Shown here piece by piece: positions 40,010-49,026 of a DNA stretch of 64,000 nucleotides. The number at the start of each line of letters is the position of its first letter. Within the stretch, counting starts at the first letter, position 1. The stretch is taken from NCBI GenBank assembly GCA_964438865.1, contig CAYTMI010000002.1:186001-250000 (forward strand), in the 5' to 3' direction. Under the pieces are notes generated by a model. It had not been told where the DNA came from. It saw only the letters and a program-made list of their open reading frames with translations, and searched no databases. Source of the DNA: G016234445 sp964438865 (lineage in GTDB: Bacteria; Chloroflexota; Dehalococcoidia; Tepidiformales; Tepidiformaceae). The translations under genes were made by a program, and so were the position numbers.

Positions 40010-41419
40010 ATGCCCCAAGCCCGAACCATCGCCCAGAAGATCTGGGAGAACCACCTCGTCCGCCGCGAAGCTGGCAAACCCGACCTCCTCTACATCGACC
40101 TTCACCTTGTCCACGAAGTGACCTCGCCCCAGGCGTTCGAAGGGCTCAGGCTCGCCGGACGCCCCGTACGCCGGCCCGATCGCACCATCGCGACCGCCGA
40201 CCACAACGTGCCGACGATCGACCGCGAAAAGCCGTGGACCGACGCGCTTTCGGTCGTGCAGGTAGACGCGCTGAAGGACAACTGCGAAGAGTTCGGCGTC
40301 CCCTATTTCGGCGTCGGCGACGTGCGGCAGGGGATCGTCCACGTGATTGGCCCCGAGCAAGGGCTCACCCAGCCGGGGATGACGATCGTCTGCGGAGATA
40401 GCCACACCTCCACCCACGGCGCCTTCGGGGCGCTCGCCTTCGGGATCGGCACGTCGGAAGTGGAGCACGTGCTCGCCACCCAGACGCTCCCCCAGGCGAC
40501 GCCGAAGACGATGTCGGTGGAGGTGAACGGCGAACTCAACGACGGCGTGACGGCGAAGGACGTGATCCTCGCCATCATCCGCAAGATCGGCGTCTCCGGC
40601 GGCGTCGGACACGTGATCGAATACCGGGGCGACGTCATCCGCGCGCTTTCGATGGAAGGCCGGATGACCGTCTGCAACATGTCGATCGAAGCCGGTGCGA
40701 GGGCTGGCCTGGTAGCGCCGGACGACAAGACCTTCGCCTACCTGGAAGGGCGAAACCACGCCCCCAGGGGAGAGGCCTGGGAACGTGCCCTGGACCACTG
40801 GCGCTCGCTGCCGACGGACGAGGGCGCGGAGTTCGACGCGGTCGTGACCCTGGACGGGGCGGCGATTGAGCCCTGTGTGACCTGGGGCACGACGCCCGCC
40901 CAGAGCGTCCCCGTCACGGGCCGGGTGCCCGACCCCAATGACGCCGGGTCGCCCCAGGCGCGCGAACTGGCGGAGCGCTCACTGACCTACATGGGGCTCA
41001 AGCCCGGCACAGCGATCGAAAACATCGCCCTCGACAAAGTCTTCCTTGGCTCCTGCACCAACTCGCGGATCGAGGACCTGCGGAACGCGGCGGCGGTAGT
41101 GCGCGGCAAGCGCGTGGCGCCGACGGTGAAGGCGATCGTGGTCCCCGGTTCGGGGCTTGTGAAGCTCCAGGCCGAAGAAGAAGGCCTCGACAAGATCTTT
41201 GTCGAGGCCGGGTTCGAATGGCGGGAGGCCGGCTGTTCGATGTGCCTGGGCATGAATCCCGACATCCTCCTGCCCGGCGAACGGTGCGCTTCGACCTCGA
41301 ACCGGAACTTCGAAGGCCGCCAGGGGCCCGGTGGGCGGACCCACCTGGTCAGCCCGCAAATGGCCGCCGCCGCCGCGATCGCCGGCCACTTCGTCGACAT
41401 CCGCAGCTGGGGGAAGTGA
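40010..41419 (+). CDS. leuC: 3-isopropylmalate dehydratase large subunit
   Basis: 469 residues of the aconitase superfamily. The [4Fe-4S] ligands are visible: GSCTNSR (with FLGSCTNSRIEDL) and the paired Cys of GCSMCLGMNPD. HLVHEVTSPQAFEGL, DNVPT-like ATADHNVPT and GDSHTSTHGAFGALAFGIGTSEVEHVLATQTL are standard LeuC segments. It isomerises 2-isopropylmalate in leucine synthesis with LeuD. ATG 40010 is preceded by GGAG; it directly precedes leuD, whose start overlaps the stop. Confidence 0.96.
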   Translation: MPQARTIAQKIWENHLVRREAGKPDLLYIDLHLVHEVTSPQAFEGLRLAGRPVRRPDRTIATADHNVPTIDREKPWTDALSVVQVDALKDNCEEFGVPYFGVGDVRQGIVHVIGPEQGLTQPGMTIVCGDSHTSTHGAFGALAFGIGTSEVEHVLATQTLPQATPKTMSVEVNGELNDGVTAKDVILAIIRKIGVSGGVGHVIEYRGDVIRALSMEGRMTVCNMSIEAGARAGLVAPDDKTFAYLEGRNHAPRGEAWERALDHWRSLPTDEGAEFDAVVTLDGAAIEPCVTWGTTPAQSVPVTGRVPDPNDAGSPQARELAERSLTYMGLKPGTAIENIALDKVFLGSCTNSRIEDLRNAAAVVRGKRVAPTVKAIVVPGSGLVKLQAEEEGLDKIFVEAGFEWREAGCSMCLGMNPDILLPGERCASTSNRNFEGRQGPGGRTHLVSPQMAAAAAIAGHFVDIRSWGK

Positions 41420-42018
41420 TGGAGAAGTTCGAAACCGTCAAAGGCAAGGTGCTGCCGCTCAACCGCGCGGACGTCGACACCGACCAGATCATCCCGGCGC
41501 AGCACATGAAGCGCATCGAACGGACGGGCTACGGGAAGTTCGCCTTCGAAGCGTGGCGCAAGGACCCCGACTTCGTCGCCAACAACCCCGCCTACGAAGG
41601 CGCCCCGATCCTAGTGGCGGGCCCGAATTTCGGCTGCGGCTCGTCACGCGAGCATGCGCCCTGGGCGCTGGAGGGCATGGGGATCCGGGTCGTGATCGCG
41701 CCCTCGTTCGCCGACATCTTCCGCAACAACTGCGCGAAGATCGGCCTGCTCACGGTGACGCTGCCGCAGAAGGACATCGACCACCTGATCGCGCGGGCGG
41801 AGGAGCTGCCGCAGTCGCAGGTGGTGGTCGACCTTGCCTCGCAGACAGTCGCGACCGCGGACGGGAGCTTCGCGCGGAGGTTCGAGATCGACCCCTTCGT
41901 GAAGTACACGCTGGTCGAGGGGCTCGACGCGATCGGTCTGACGCTGCTTGAGGCCGACGCCATCGACGCCTTCGAAGCGAAGCGTGATGACATCTACCCG
42001 GAAACGATCCCGGCGTGA
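41419..42018 (+). CDS. leuD: 3-isopropylmalate dehydratase small subunit
   Basis: A 199-residue LeuD. It carries VDTDQIIPAQHMKRI, FVANNPAYEGAPILVAGPNFGCGSSREHAPWAL (the aconitase swivel signature GCGSSREHA) and IAPSFADIFRNNCAKIGLL. Its ATG overlaps the leuC stop as TGATG. At the 3' end its stop overlaps the start of a tiny downstream gene, GTGA. Confidence 0.96.
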   Translation: MEKFETVKGKVLPLNRADVDTDQIIPAQHMKRIERTGYGKFAFEAWRKDPDFVANNPAYEGAPILVAGPNFGCGSSREHAPWALEGMGIRVVIAPSFADIFRNNCAKIGLLTVTLPQKDIDHLIARAEELPQSQVVVDLASQTVATADGSFARRFEIDPFVKYTLVEGLDAIGLTLLEADAIDAFEAKRDDIYPETIPA

Positions 42019-42176
42019 GCAGCGAGCGCCGTCCCAACTTCGCAGCAGTACGGGCCAACTGGCGGGAGTACGAGGCGCCGTTCGGGACAAAGCTGAAGAT
42101 GCTGCTTCGGAACAACTGGACGAAGATGCGGACGCGGAGCAACTGTTGCGGCAAAGACGGCGAGCCCGGCTGCTGA
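42015..42176 (+). CDS. small conserved-looking protein with NCCGKDGEPGC motif, overlapping leuD
   Basis: A 53-residue frame beginning at GTG 42015, overlapping the leuD stop by three bases (GTGA), so translation is coupled. The sequence has RANWREYEAPFGTKLKMLL, an RNNW-x-KMRTRS basic segment, and the C-terminal knuckle NCCGKDGEPGC with three cysteines. The C-C-G-x(3)-E-P-G-C pattern looks like a metal- or Fe-S-binding turn. It codes with the strong third-position GC of a real gene. No established function known to me. Confidence 0.65.
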   Translation: MSSERRPNFAAVRANWREYEAPFGTKLKMLLRNNWTKMRTRSNCCGKDGEPGC

Positions 42177-42252
42177 CTGCGCGAAGAGACGCCCGGTCCG
42201 GGCGAGTAGAGCCGCAGTTGCCACCATCCCGGATTCGCGACACCCTTGGCGT

Positions 42253-42690
42253 GTGCACGACATCCTCGCCAGCCTGAAGTCGTCATCGGAAGGACGGTAC
42301 TGGGGGCTCCTCGGGATCGCCTTCGTGGAGGCGGAGCCGGGACGTTGCGTTTGCACGGTGAACCTCGCCGAACAGCACCTGAACTACAACGATGTGGTCC
42401 ACGGGGGCGTGATTTCCTCGCTCGTGGATTCCGCCGCGGGCGGCGCGGTGCGCTCCGTCCGGACCCCCGAGGAGATTGCCGCACGGCCCCACGCCACCAC
42501 CGACCTCCATGTGAGCTACCTCTCGCCGGCGATGGGTGACGAACTGACGGCCGTCGCGAAGGTCATCAAGGCCGGGCGGACAGCGATGTTCACGGAAGTC
42601 GAAGTCACCGACGACCGCGGCCGGCTGGTGGCGAAGGGCATGGTTACCTTCGTCGTGGCATCGCGCCCCCCCGCGAGCGGTGGACGGTAA
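42253..42690 (+). CDS. PaaI-family hot-dog thioesterase
   Basis: 145 residues. The hot-dog thioesterase signature is VVHGGVISSLVDSAAGGAV, with HGG around residue 56, preceded by LNYNDVV and followed by TTDLHVSYLSPAMGDEL (the typical D-L-x-V-x-Y-L strand). It likely hydrolyses acyl-CoA thioesters. The start GTG 42253 lies about 76 bases after the small Cys protein. The next gene, aat, overlaps the last 11 bases. Confidence 0.88.
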   Translation: MHDILASLKSSSEGRYWGLLGIAFVEAEPGRCVCTVNLAEQHLNYNDVVHGGVISSLVDSAAGGAVRSVRTPEEIAARPHATTDLHVSYLSPAMGDELTAVAKVIKAGRTAMFTEVEVTDDRGRLVAKGMVTFVVASRPPASGGR

Positions 42691-43414
42691 CGGCGCGGCG
42701 GGCCCGGCTCGCTACGGATTCGGCGACGCACTCGCGGCTCAGGAACGGAAGCCGCAGCCAATCCACCCGCCGGAGTTCGCCTACGAGTTCCCGGACCCGT
42801 CGGAGTCGGATTCAGACGGGTTCGTCGCCTACGGGGGCGACTTCGAACCGGCGACGGTGATCGGCGCCTACCTTCAGGGGATCTTCCCGTGGCCCCATGG
42901 GGACGACGAATACCTCTGGTTCTCGCCGGACCCGCGGGCAATCATCCCGGTCGGCGGGCTCCACATCTCGCGGCGGCTGGCGCGGACGCTCCGCCAGGGG
43001 CGCTTCCGGGTGACGATGGACCGGTCCTTCCGCGAGGTAATGACCGCATGCGCGGACCGGCCCGAAGGCACCTGGATCACGCCCGCGCTGGTCGACGGCT
43101 ACTGCCGGCTGCACGAGCACGGCTGGGCACACAGCATCGAGGTTTGGGACCCGGACGGGACGCTGGTGGGCGGGATCTACGGCGTCCGCGCCGGCAATCT
43201 CTTCGGGGCTGAGTCGATGTTCCACCGGGCGACGGACGCGTCGAAGGTGGCGATGGTCGCAATGATGGAGTGGGCCGAGGCGACCGGGATCGAGGTTATC
43301 GACGTGCAGGTGCTGACCCCGCACACGCAGGCGATGGGCGCAGTCGAGATCCCGAGGGGCGACTACCTGGTGCGGGTCCGGCGAGCCATCTCGGGACCGC
43401 GCGCGTACGACTGA
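42680..43414 (+). CDS. aat: leucyl/phenylalanyl-tRNA--protein transferase
   Basis: 244 residues. It adds Leu or Phe to N-terminal Lys/Arg of proteins (N-end rule). The family pattern FPDPSESDSDGFVAYGGDFEPATVIGAYLQGIFPWPHGDDEYLWFSPDPRAII is complete, followed by GTWITPALVDGYCRLHEHGWAHSIEVWD and VGGIYGVRAGNLFGAESMFHRATDASKVA. The gene starts at GTG 42680 inside the thioesterase 3' end. It ends seven bases from the convergent isomerase gene. Confidence 0.95.
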   Translation: MDGNGAAGPARYGFGDALAAQERKPQPIHPPEFAYEFPDPSESDSDGFVAYGGDFEPATVIGAYLQGIFPWPHGDDEYLWFSPDPRAIIPVGGLHISRRLARTLRQGRFRVTMDRSFREVMTACADRPEGTWITPALVDGYCRLHEHGWAHSIEVWDPDGTLVGGIYGVRAGNLFGAESMFHRATDASKVAMVAMMEWAEATGIEVIDVQVLTPHTQAMGAVEIPRGDYLVRVRRAISGPRAYD

Positions 43415-43421
43415 AGCTGCG

Positions 43422-44483
43422 TCAGCCGGCTAGCGCGGCCTTGAGCCGGTCGATCTGGGGCACGGGAGTCGGGTCGACACCCTGCACCAGGCCGAGGTAG
43501 ACGGAGATGAAGTCGCCCCAGGCGGTGCCGACCATGAGCTGTTCGAGGAGGGTGTGGCCTTCGACGGCGAGGCGGTGAACCGGGACGCCCGCTTCCGCGA
43601 AGAGATCGCAGGTGACGTCGAATCGGCGCCGGATGCGTTCGTCGTAGGCGGAGGATTCGAGGGTCACGAGGGCGAGGTTGTTCGCCATGGCAGGGGCGGT
43701 TTCGAGGCCAACGATGAGGTTATGGTCCGCCTCGGGGAGCACGTCGGTGGCGCCAAGGACCTTGCCGTTTTCGGCAAGCTGATTCTTGAACCGCGAAGCC
43801 ACCGTAGCCAGGTGCTCGGCGCCGAGGACGAAGGGGACGCGTCCCTGGAGTGCTTCCGCGACCTGCTTGGCCTGGTTCGATGCCGTCGGCACGTCGCGGC
43901 CCGCCCGGGTGACGACGAAGCGCTCGTGGGCGTCGGCCGCGGCCCGGACGATCTCGCCATCGGCGGCACAGAGGTCGAGGCTGGCGCCGAGCCGGAGCAG
44001 CGGAGCGAGGCCGTGGGCGATCGCCGCCCGGGGGCTGGACTGGTAGGTGATGGTGTAGACGGGGACGCCGTCCTCCCTGGCCCGTTGCGCCAGCTTCCCG
44101 CCGGTGGTGATAGCGAAAATCGAGGCGCCACGCTTCCAGGCGTCGTCATAGGCGGCCAGGGTCTCCTCGGTGTCGCCGCTGTAGGAGGAGATGACCACGA
44201 GCGTCCGTTCCGAGACATAGTTCGGGAGGCTGTAGCCGCGGACGACGTGCACCGGGACTTCGGCGGCATCGGCGCAGAGCGCGGCGAAGTAGTCGCCTGC
44301 GGTGGCGGAGCCGCCCATCCCGGCGATGACGACAGCGCGGGCATCAGCGGCAGCAGCCGGGATCTCGATGTCTTCGCTCCGGTGCCAGGCGCGGTCCAAT
44401 TCGAGGCCGAGCGTCTCAACCGCCCGGAGCATGCCGAAATGGTCCTGTTCGTAGAGTGAACGGTCGTCCAGGTCGATGATCAT
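43422..44483 (-). CDS. bifunctional phosphoglucose/phosphomannose isomerase
   Basis: A 353-residue SIS-fold enzyme. Two SIS-like halves are visible: VVIAGMGGSATAGDYFAALC (the first sugar-phosphate loop) with VVISSYSGDTEETLAAYDDAWKRGASIFAITTGGKLAQ, and FVLGAEHLATVASRFKNQLAENGKVLG. This organisation is characteristic of the archaeal-type PGI/PMI. It would supply mannose-6-phosphate from fructose-6-phosphate for the two adjacent genes. Its start overlaps the mutase stop by four bases (ATGA). Confidence 0.9.
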   Translation of the reverse strand: MIIDLDDRSLYEQDHFGMLRAVETLGLELDRAWHRSEDIEIPAAAADARAVVIAGMGGSATAGDYFAALCADAAEVPVHVVRGYSLPNYVSERTLVVISSYSGDTEETLAAYDDAWKRGASIFAITTGGKLAQRAREDGVPVYTITYQSSPRAAIAHGLAPLLRLGASLDLCAADGEIVRAAADAHERFVVTRAGRDVPTASNQAKQVAEALQGRVPFVLGAEHLATVASRFKNQLAENGKVLGATDVLPEADHNLIVGLETAPAMANNLALVTLESSAYDERIRRRFDVTCDLFAEAGVPVHRLAVEGHTLLEQLMVGTAWGDFISVYLGLVQGVDPTPVPQIDRLKAALAG

Positions 44484-45904
44484 CGACTCACCCCCGCGAT
44501 GGCCTTGCCTGCTTCGAGAACGTCACGCACGAGCGCCCTGTCGCGCACTTCGGTGTAGATCCGGAGCAGCGGTTCGGTGCCGGAAAGCCGGAAAAGGAGC
44601 CAGCCTTCGTCGATGAAGAAGCGCCAGCCGTCTGTCCGGTCTGAACGCAGCACCTCTCGCCCGGCAATTTCGGATGGATGGGCCGCATCGAGGGTGGCCT
44701 TCACGGCGGCGTTCGCCCCTGGTTCGAGGTCGAAGTCCAGGCGCTCGTAGAAGTGCGGCCCCGTGATCGCGAAGAGGTCGTCCAGCAGCTCCGACGGGCG
44801 CTTGCCAGTGGCGGCAACGTAATCGAGCAGGAATAGGCCCGCGAGGACGCCGTCGCGTTCCGGCAGGTGGCCGCGGAACCCGTAGCCGCCGCTTTCTTCG
44901 CCGCCGATCAGCGCGTCCTCGCTCATCATCAGCGGGCCGATGTGCTTGAAGCCGACGGGGGTTTCGTAGCAGGCCACGCCGTAGTGGTCCGCGAGAATGT
45001 TGGCCATGTTGGTGGTGGTCACGGAACGGACGATGGGCCCGCGCAGCCCGCGTTCGCCGAGCAGATAGTTCACGAGGAGGGCGAAGGTCCGCAACTGGTC
45101 GACGTAGGCGCCGGTTTCGTCCACCAGGCCCACGCGGTCGGCGTCGCCGTCGTTGGCGATGCCCACATCGAAGCCGCCCCCGGCCATCAGGAGCATGAAC
45201 TCGCCGAGGTTGGCTTCGATCGGCTCGGGAGCGCGAATCCCGGGGAAGAGGGGGTTTCGTTCGGTGTGGACCTCGGTGACGGTGGTGCTGCCACCGGAGA
45301 GCAGTTGCGTGAAGAGCCCTGCCCCTGCGCCATACATCGGGTCCACGGCGACGCGGAGCCCGGCTGAGCGGATCCGCCGGAGGTCGACCTGGCGTTCAAG
45401 GGCGGCGAGGTAGCCGGGGACGGGATTGAACGCGGTAATGGCGGGGGCGTCCGCCGGAGCGACCTTGATCGAAGCCGGGCGTTCGAGGATTGCCGGGACC
45501 CGCCGTTCGATATCGGCGACGATTTCGGGGCTGGCGCTGCCGCCGTAATGGGGCTTCACCTTGATGCCGTTCCAGCGAAAGGGGTTGTGGCTGCTCGTGA
45601 CCATGACGCCGCCGCAAGCCCCCGCCTCGATGATGCGGTAGCTCAGTGCTGGGGTCGGGACGGGCCGGTCGCCAAGCTGGACGGTGAACCCGTTGCCCGC
45701 AAGCACGCGGGCGGCGGTCATCGCGAATTCGTCAGAGAGGAAGCGGGTGTCGTAGGCGACGATCGCGGGCTTTGCCTTGCCGTAGGTCTCGGCGAAGTGG
45801 TCAGCGACGGCCTGGATGCAGGCGCGGACGTTGTCGAAGGTGAAGGTTTCACCGATGATGGCGCGCCAGCCGTCGGTGCCGAACTTGATCGGATTCTCAG
45901 TCAT
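44480..45904 (-). CDS. phosphoglucomutase/phosphomannomutase
   Basis: About 474 residues. It has the N-terminal FGTDGWRAIIGETFTFDNVRAC segment, the catalytic phosphoserine loop MVTSSHNPFRWNGIKVK (Ser of TSSHNP), the metal-binding NDGDADRVGLVDE, and a C-terminal SGTEPLLRIYTEV phosphate-binding motif. It converts mannose-6-P or glucose-6-P to the 1-phosphates. The start at 45904 overlaps the nucleotidyltransferase gene by eight bases; ATGs at 45913 and 45916 are also in frame. It is flanked by the isomerase and the nucleotidyltransferase, a coherent route to an NDP-sugar. Confidence 0.93.
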   Translation of the reverse strand: MTENPIKFGTDGWRAIIGETFTFDNVRACIQAVADHFAETYGKAKPAIVAYDTRFLSDEFAMTAARVLAGNGFTVQLGDRPVPTPALSYRIIEAGACGGVMVTSSHNPFRWNGIKVKPHYGGSASPEIVADIERRVPAILERPASIKVAPADAPAITAFNPVPGYLAALERQVDLRRIRSAGLRVAVDPMYGAGAGLFTQLLSGGSTTVTEVHTERNPLFPGIRAPEPIEANLGEFMLLMAGGGFDVGIANDGDADRVGLVDETGAYVDQLRTFALLVNYLLGERGLRGPIVRSVTTTNMANILADHYGVACYETPVGFKHIGPLMMSEDALIGGEESGGYGFRGHLPERDGVLAGLFLLDYVAATGKRPSELLDDLFAITGPHFYERLDFDLEPGANAAVKATLDAAHPSEIAGREVLRSDRTDGWRFFIDEGWLLFRLSGTEPLLRIYTEVRDRALVRDVLEAGKAIAGVSR

Positions 45905-46913
45905 CCCGTCCATCATATCGCCCGCCCGGGTCGAGGCTGGTACCCGGTGGGACCGAAGCTGCTTCCCCGATGGTCGCACCCTTGCCAGCGACAACCCCGG
46001 AAAGCCGGGCTCCGGCGCCCACGCTGACGCCATCGGCGAGGATGCAGGCGTCCACGGAGGCTCCCGCGCCGACAACGACACCCTCCCAGAGGATGGACTC
46101 CCGGACGACGGCCCCGGGTCCTACGACGGAACCCGCGCCCAGCGACGACGCTGTGACGCGTGCCGCCGGGTCGACGGTCACGTTTTCGCCCAGGCAGTTG
46201 CCGCCGGCGCGAAGGGCGAGTTCGCGGTTGAGCGAGAGGTAGCGCGCCGGCGTCCCGATGTCGGCCCAGATGCCATCAAAGCGGTATCCGAGGACCCGCC
46301 GCCGCCGCGCAACCAGCGACGGAAAGAGGGTCTCTTCAACGCGAACCGGGCGAGGCGGGATCTCTGCAACAAGGCCGGGTTCGAAGATCCAGACGCCTGC
46401 GTTCACCAGGTTTCCCGGGGCCGTGCCGCGAGGGGGCTTTTCGACGAAGCCCGTGACCATGCCCTCGTCGTCGACCACAGCAACGCCGAAGGATGAGGGG
46501 TCGTTCACCGGATAAAGCGCGAGCGTCAGGTCCGCCTGCTTCGCCTCGTGCGCGCGAAGCGCGGCGGCGAAATCAAAGTCCACGAAGACGTCGCCGTTGA
46601 GGACAACGAAGCGGCCTTCCACGCCCGCGGCCTGGACGGCGTTGCGGATGGCGCCACCGGATTCCAGCCGTGAGGTCTCGTGGACGACGGTGAGCTCAAT
46701 GCCGTGGGCGCGCCCGGGCGGATAGGCCTCGGCGAGGTCATCGTTGTCGCGGCCAATGGCAAGGACGGCCCGGTCGAAACCGGAACGAGCAAGCCATTCG
46801 AAGAGGTAGGCGATGGCGGCGCGGTTGCAGACGGGCACAAGGCTCTTGTGCCGCGTGAGGGTCAGCGGCCGAAGCCTGGTCCCCTGGCCCCCAACGAGGA
46901 CGATCGCGTCCAT
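45897..46913 (-). CDS. sugar-1-phosphate nucleotidyltransferase (mannose-1-P guanylyltransferase-like)
   Basis: 338 residues. The N-terminal nucleotidyltransferase domain has VLVGGQGTRLRPLTLTRHKSLVPVCNRAAI, the sugar-nucleotide loop, then VLNGDVFVDFDF and VEKPPRGTAPGNLVNAGVWIFEP. The C-terminal ~100 residues are a left-handed beta-helix (hexapeptide-like turns GAGSVVGPGAVVRESILWEGVVVGAGASVDAC). In sequence neighbourhood with an isomerase and a phosphohexomutase it probably makes GDP-mannose or a related NDP-sugar. The precise nucleotide preference (GTP, UTP, dTTP) cannot be read directly. Confidence 0.9.
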   Translation of the reverse strand: MDAIVLVGGQGTRLRPLTLTRHKSLVPVCNRAAIAYLFEWLARSGFDRAVLAIGRDNDDLAEAYPPGRAHGIELTVVHETSRLESGGAIRNAVQAAGVEGRFVVLNGDVFVDFDFAAALRAHEAKQADLTLALYPVNDPSSFGVAVVDDEGMVTGFVEKPPRGTAPGNLVNAGVWIFEPGLVAEIPPRPVRVEETLFPSLVARRRRVLGYRFDGIWADIGTPARYLSLNRELALRAGGNCLGENVTVDPAARVTASSLGAGSVVGPGAVVRESILWEGVVVGAGASVDACILADGVSVGAGARLSGVVAGKGATIGEAASVPPGTSLDPGGRYDGRDD

Positions 46914-46931
46914 GCGGCTCCTATGCCCTGC

Positions 46932-48098
<1,167 letters not shown>

Positions 48099-48201
48099 TG
48101 GGTGCGGGTCCGTGCCTTTCTTCGAACGATCGTGGGGCTGCCAGCGGGAAGGCGGCAGTATGGGTCCCCTGCATTCGTGCGGTCTTCGTCCCTCGGGTAC
48201 G

Positions 48202-48227
48202 AAAAACCCCTCGTGATGCGAGGGGTT
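48202..48227 (-). terminator. attenuator terminator in the metK leader
   Basis: On the minus strand AACCCCTCG-CATCA-CGAGGGGTTTTT forms a nine-pair hairpin with a five-T tail, between the SAM aptamer and metK. A second hairpin with the same CCCCTC / GAGGGG arms lies at 48252-48270, so the arms could swap partners. This is the expected arrangement of a transcription-terminating SAM riboswitch. Confidence 0.85.
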
Positions 48228-48291
48228 GGGCGCTGCACTCTGCGGCGCGAGGCCCCTCAGGCGGAGGGGCGGGCCATGGGACCCGCCTTTT

Positions 48292-48398
48292 GTTGCCCGC
48301 TGGCCGAGGCCGCGGACCGCGTCGATTGGGGCACCTTGGAGGCTACCAGGTTGCCGTTCGCGGCGAGTCACCCCGCCGCGCCCTCTTAACGCTGCAAC
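48292..48398 (-). ncRNA. SAM riboswitch (SAM-I/SAM-IV clan) upstream of metK
   Basis: On the minus strand, GUUGC (48398-48394) pairs with GCAAC (48296-48292) to close the aptamer. Inside it are UUAAGAGGG, a hairpin GCGGCG...CGCCGC, the conserved GGCAACC at about 48355-48349, and AAGGUGCCCCAAU around 48336-48324. These correspond to the conserved GCAACC and GGUGC blocks of SAM-I/IV aptamers. The P2 arm is short, more like SAM-IV than textbook SAM-I. It lies about 200 nt upstream of metK, with a terminator between, so high SAM should stop transcription. Class assignment needs a covariance model. Confidence 0.85.
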
Positions 48399-48472
48399 GA
48401 TGGTAGCAGGGAGTCCGCCGGAAAGGGAATCCGCTGGGGGTATACTGGGACCATCCAGCCGGGGGCGAACGA

Positions 48473-48748
48473 ATGACGACACGGGAACGGCTGCTGCAAG
48501 AGGCCCTTGGCCTGCCCCCGGAGGACCGCGAGCTGCTCGCGGTGGAGCTGGCGCTGAGCATTGAGAAAGAGCCTGGCTACGACGAGGCCTGGGAGGCCGA
48601 GATCACGCGGCGCCTCAAGGCGATCGACGACGGCACCGCCGAGACGATGGAGCTCGAGGAGTTCGAAGCCGAGGTTTGGGGTGACCCTCCTCCGGCAACG
48701 AACGGCCGGTCAGGGTCCGAGCTGGACGGGCGGCGGCGAAGGAACTGA
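48473..48748 (+). CDS. addiction-module antitoxin (TIGR02574-like)
   Basis: 91 residues. The first ~65 residues (TTRERLLQEALGLPPEDRELLAVELALSIE...AWEAEITRRLKAIDDG) match the short RelB/ParD-like antitoxins associated with ParE toxins; the usual terminal region follows with EFEAEVWGD. Its 3' part overlaps the toxin frame. The promoter region is shared with the divergent metK leader; a TATACT box lies at 48441-48446, 27 bases before the ATG. Self-regulation by the antitoxin is typical. Confidence 0.75.
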   Translation: MTTRERLLQEALGLPPEDRELLAVELALSIEKEPGYDEAWEAEITRRLKAIDDGTAETMELEEFEAEVWGDPPPATNGRSGSELDGRRRRN

Positions 48749-49002
48749 TTGACGCGAGAGCGTGGTACCGGGCAAGAAGCGCGACGGCCGAGGCTAACCT
48801 GTACCAGGACTACCTCAAGGCCCGGAGACTGATACAGGACATGCCGATGGCGGGCTCACCACACCTGGCAGGGACACGTCGTGTGTTTCTGGAGCGCTTC
48901 CCATACGCTCTCGTCTCCCGGGCAGAGACCAACGTCGCCACCATTGTCGCGGTGACGCATACCGCGCAGCGGCCCGGCTACTGGCTCAGCCGTCGCGGGT
49001 AG
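48685..49002 (+). pseudogene. ParE/RelE-type toxin lacking a visible start codon
   Basis: The coordinates run from the first codon after an in-frame TGA to the stop. This frame reads RPVRVRAGRAAAKELIDARAWYRARS..., then LKARRLIQDMPMAGSPHLAGTRRVFLERFPYALV and ends VAVTHTAQRPGYWLSRRG. These match ParE-family toxins (WY; RRxxLxRFPYxL; H-x-xRRPGYW). No ATG, GTG or TTG exists between the TGA at 48682-48684 and this conserved N-terminal block, so it must use an unusual start, a frameshift from the antitoxin frame, or be inactive. It overlaps the antitoxin's 3' end, an arrangement otherwise normal for such pairs. Confidence 0.6.
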
Positions 49003-49026
49003 TCCGCCGGGCGGGGCGGGGATCGG

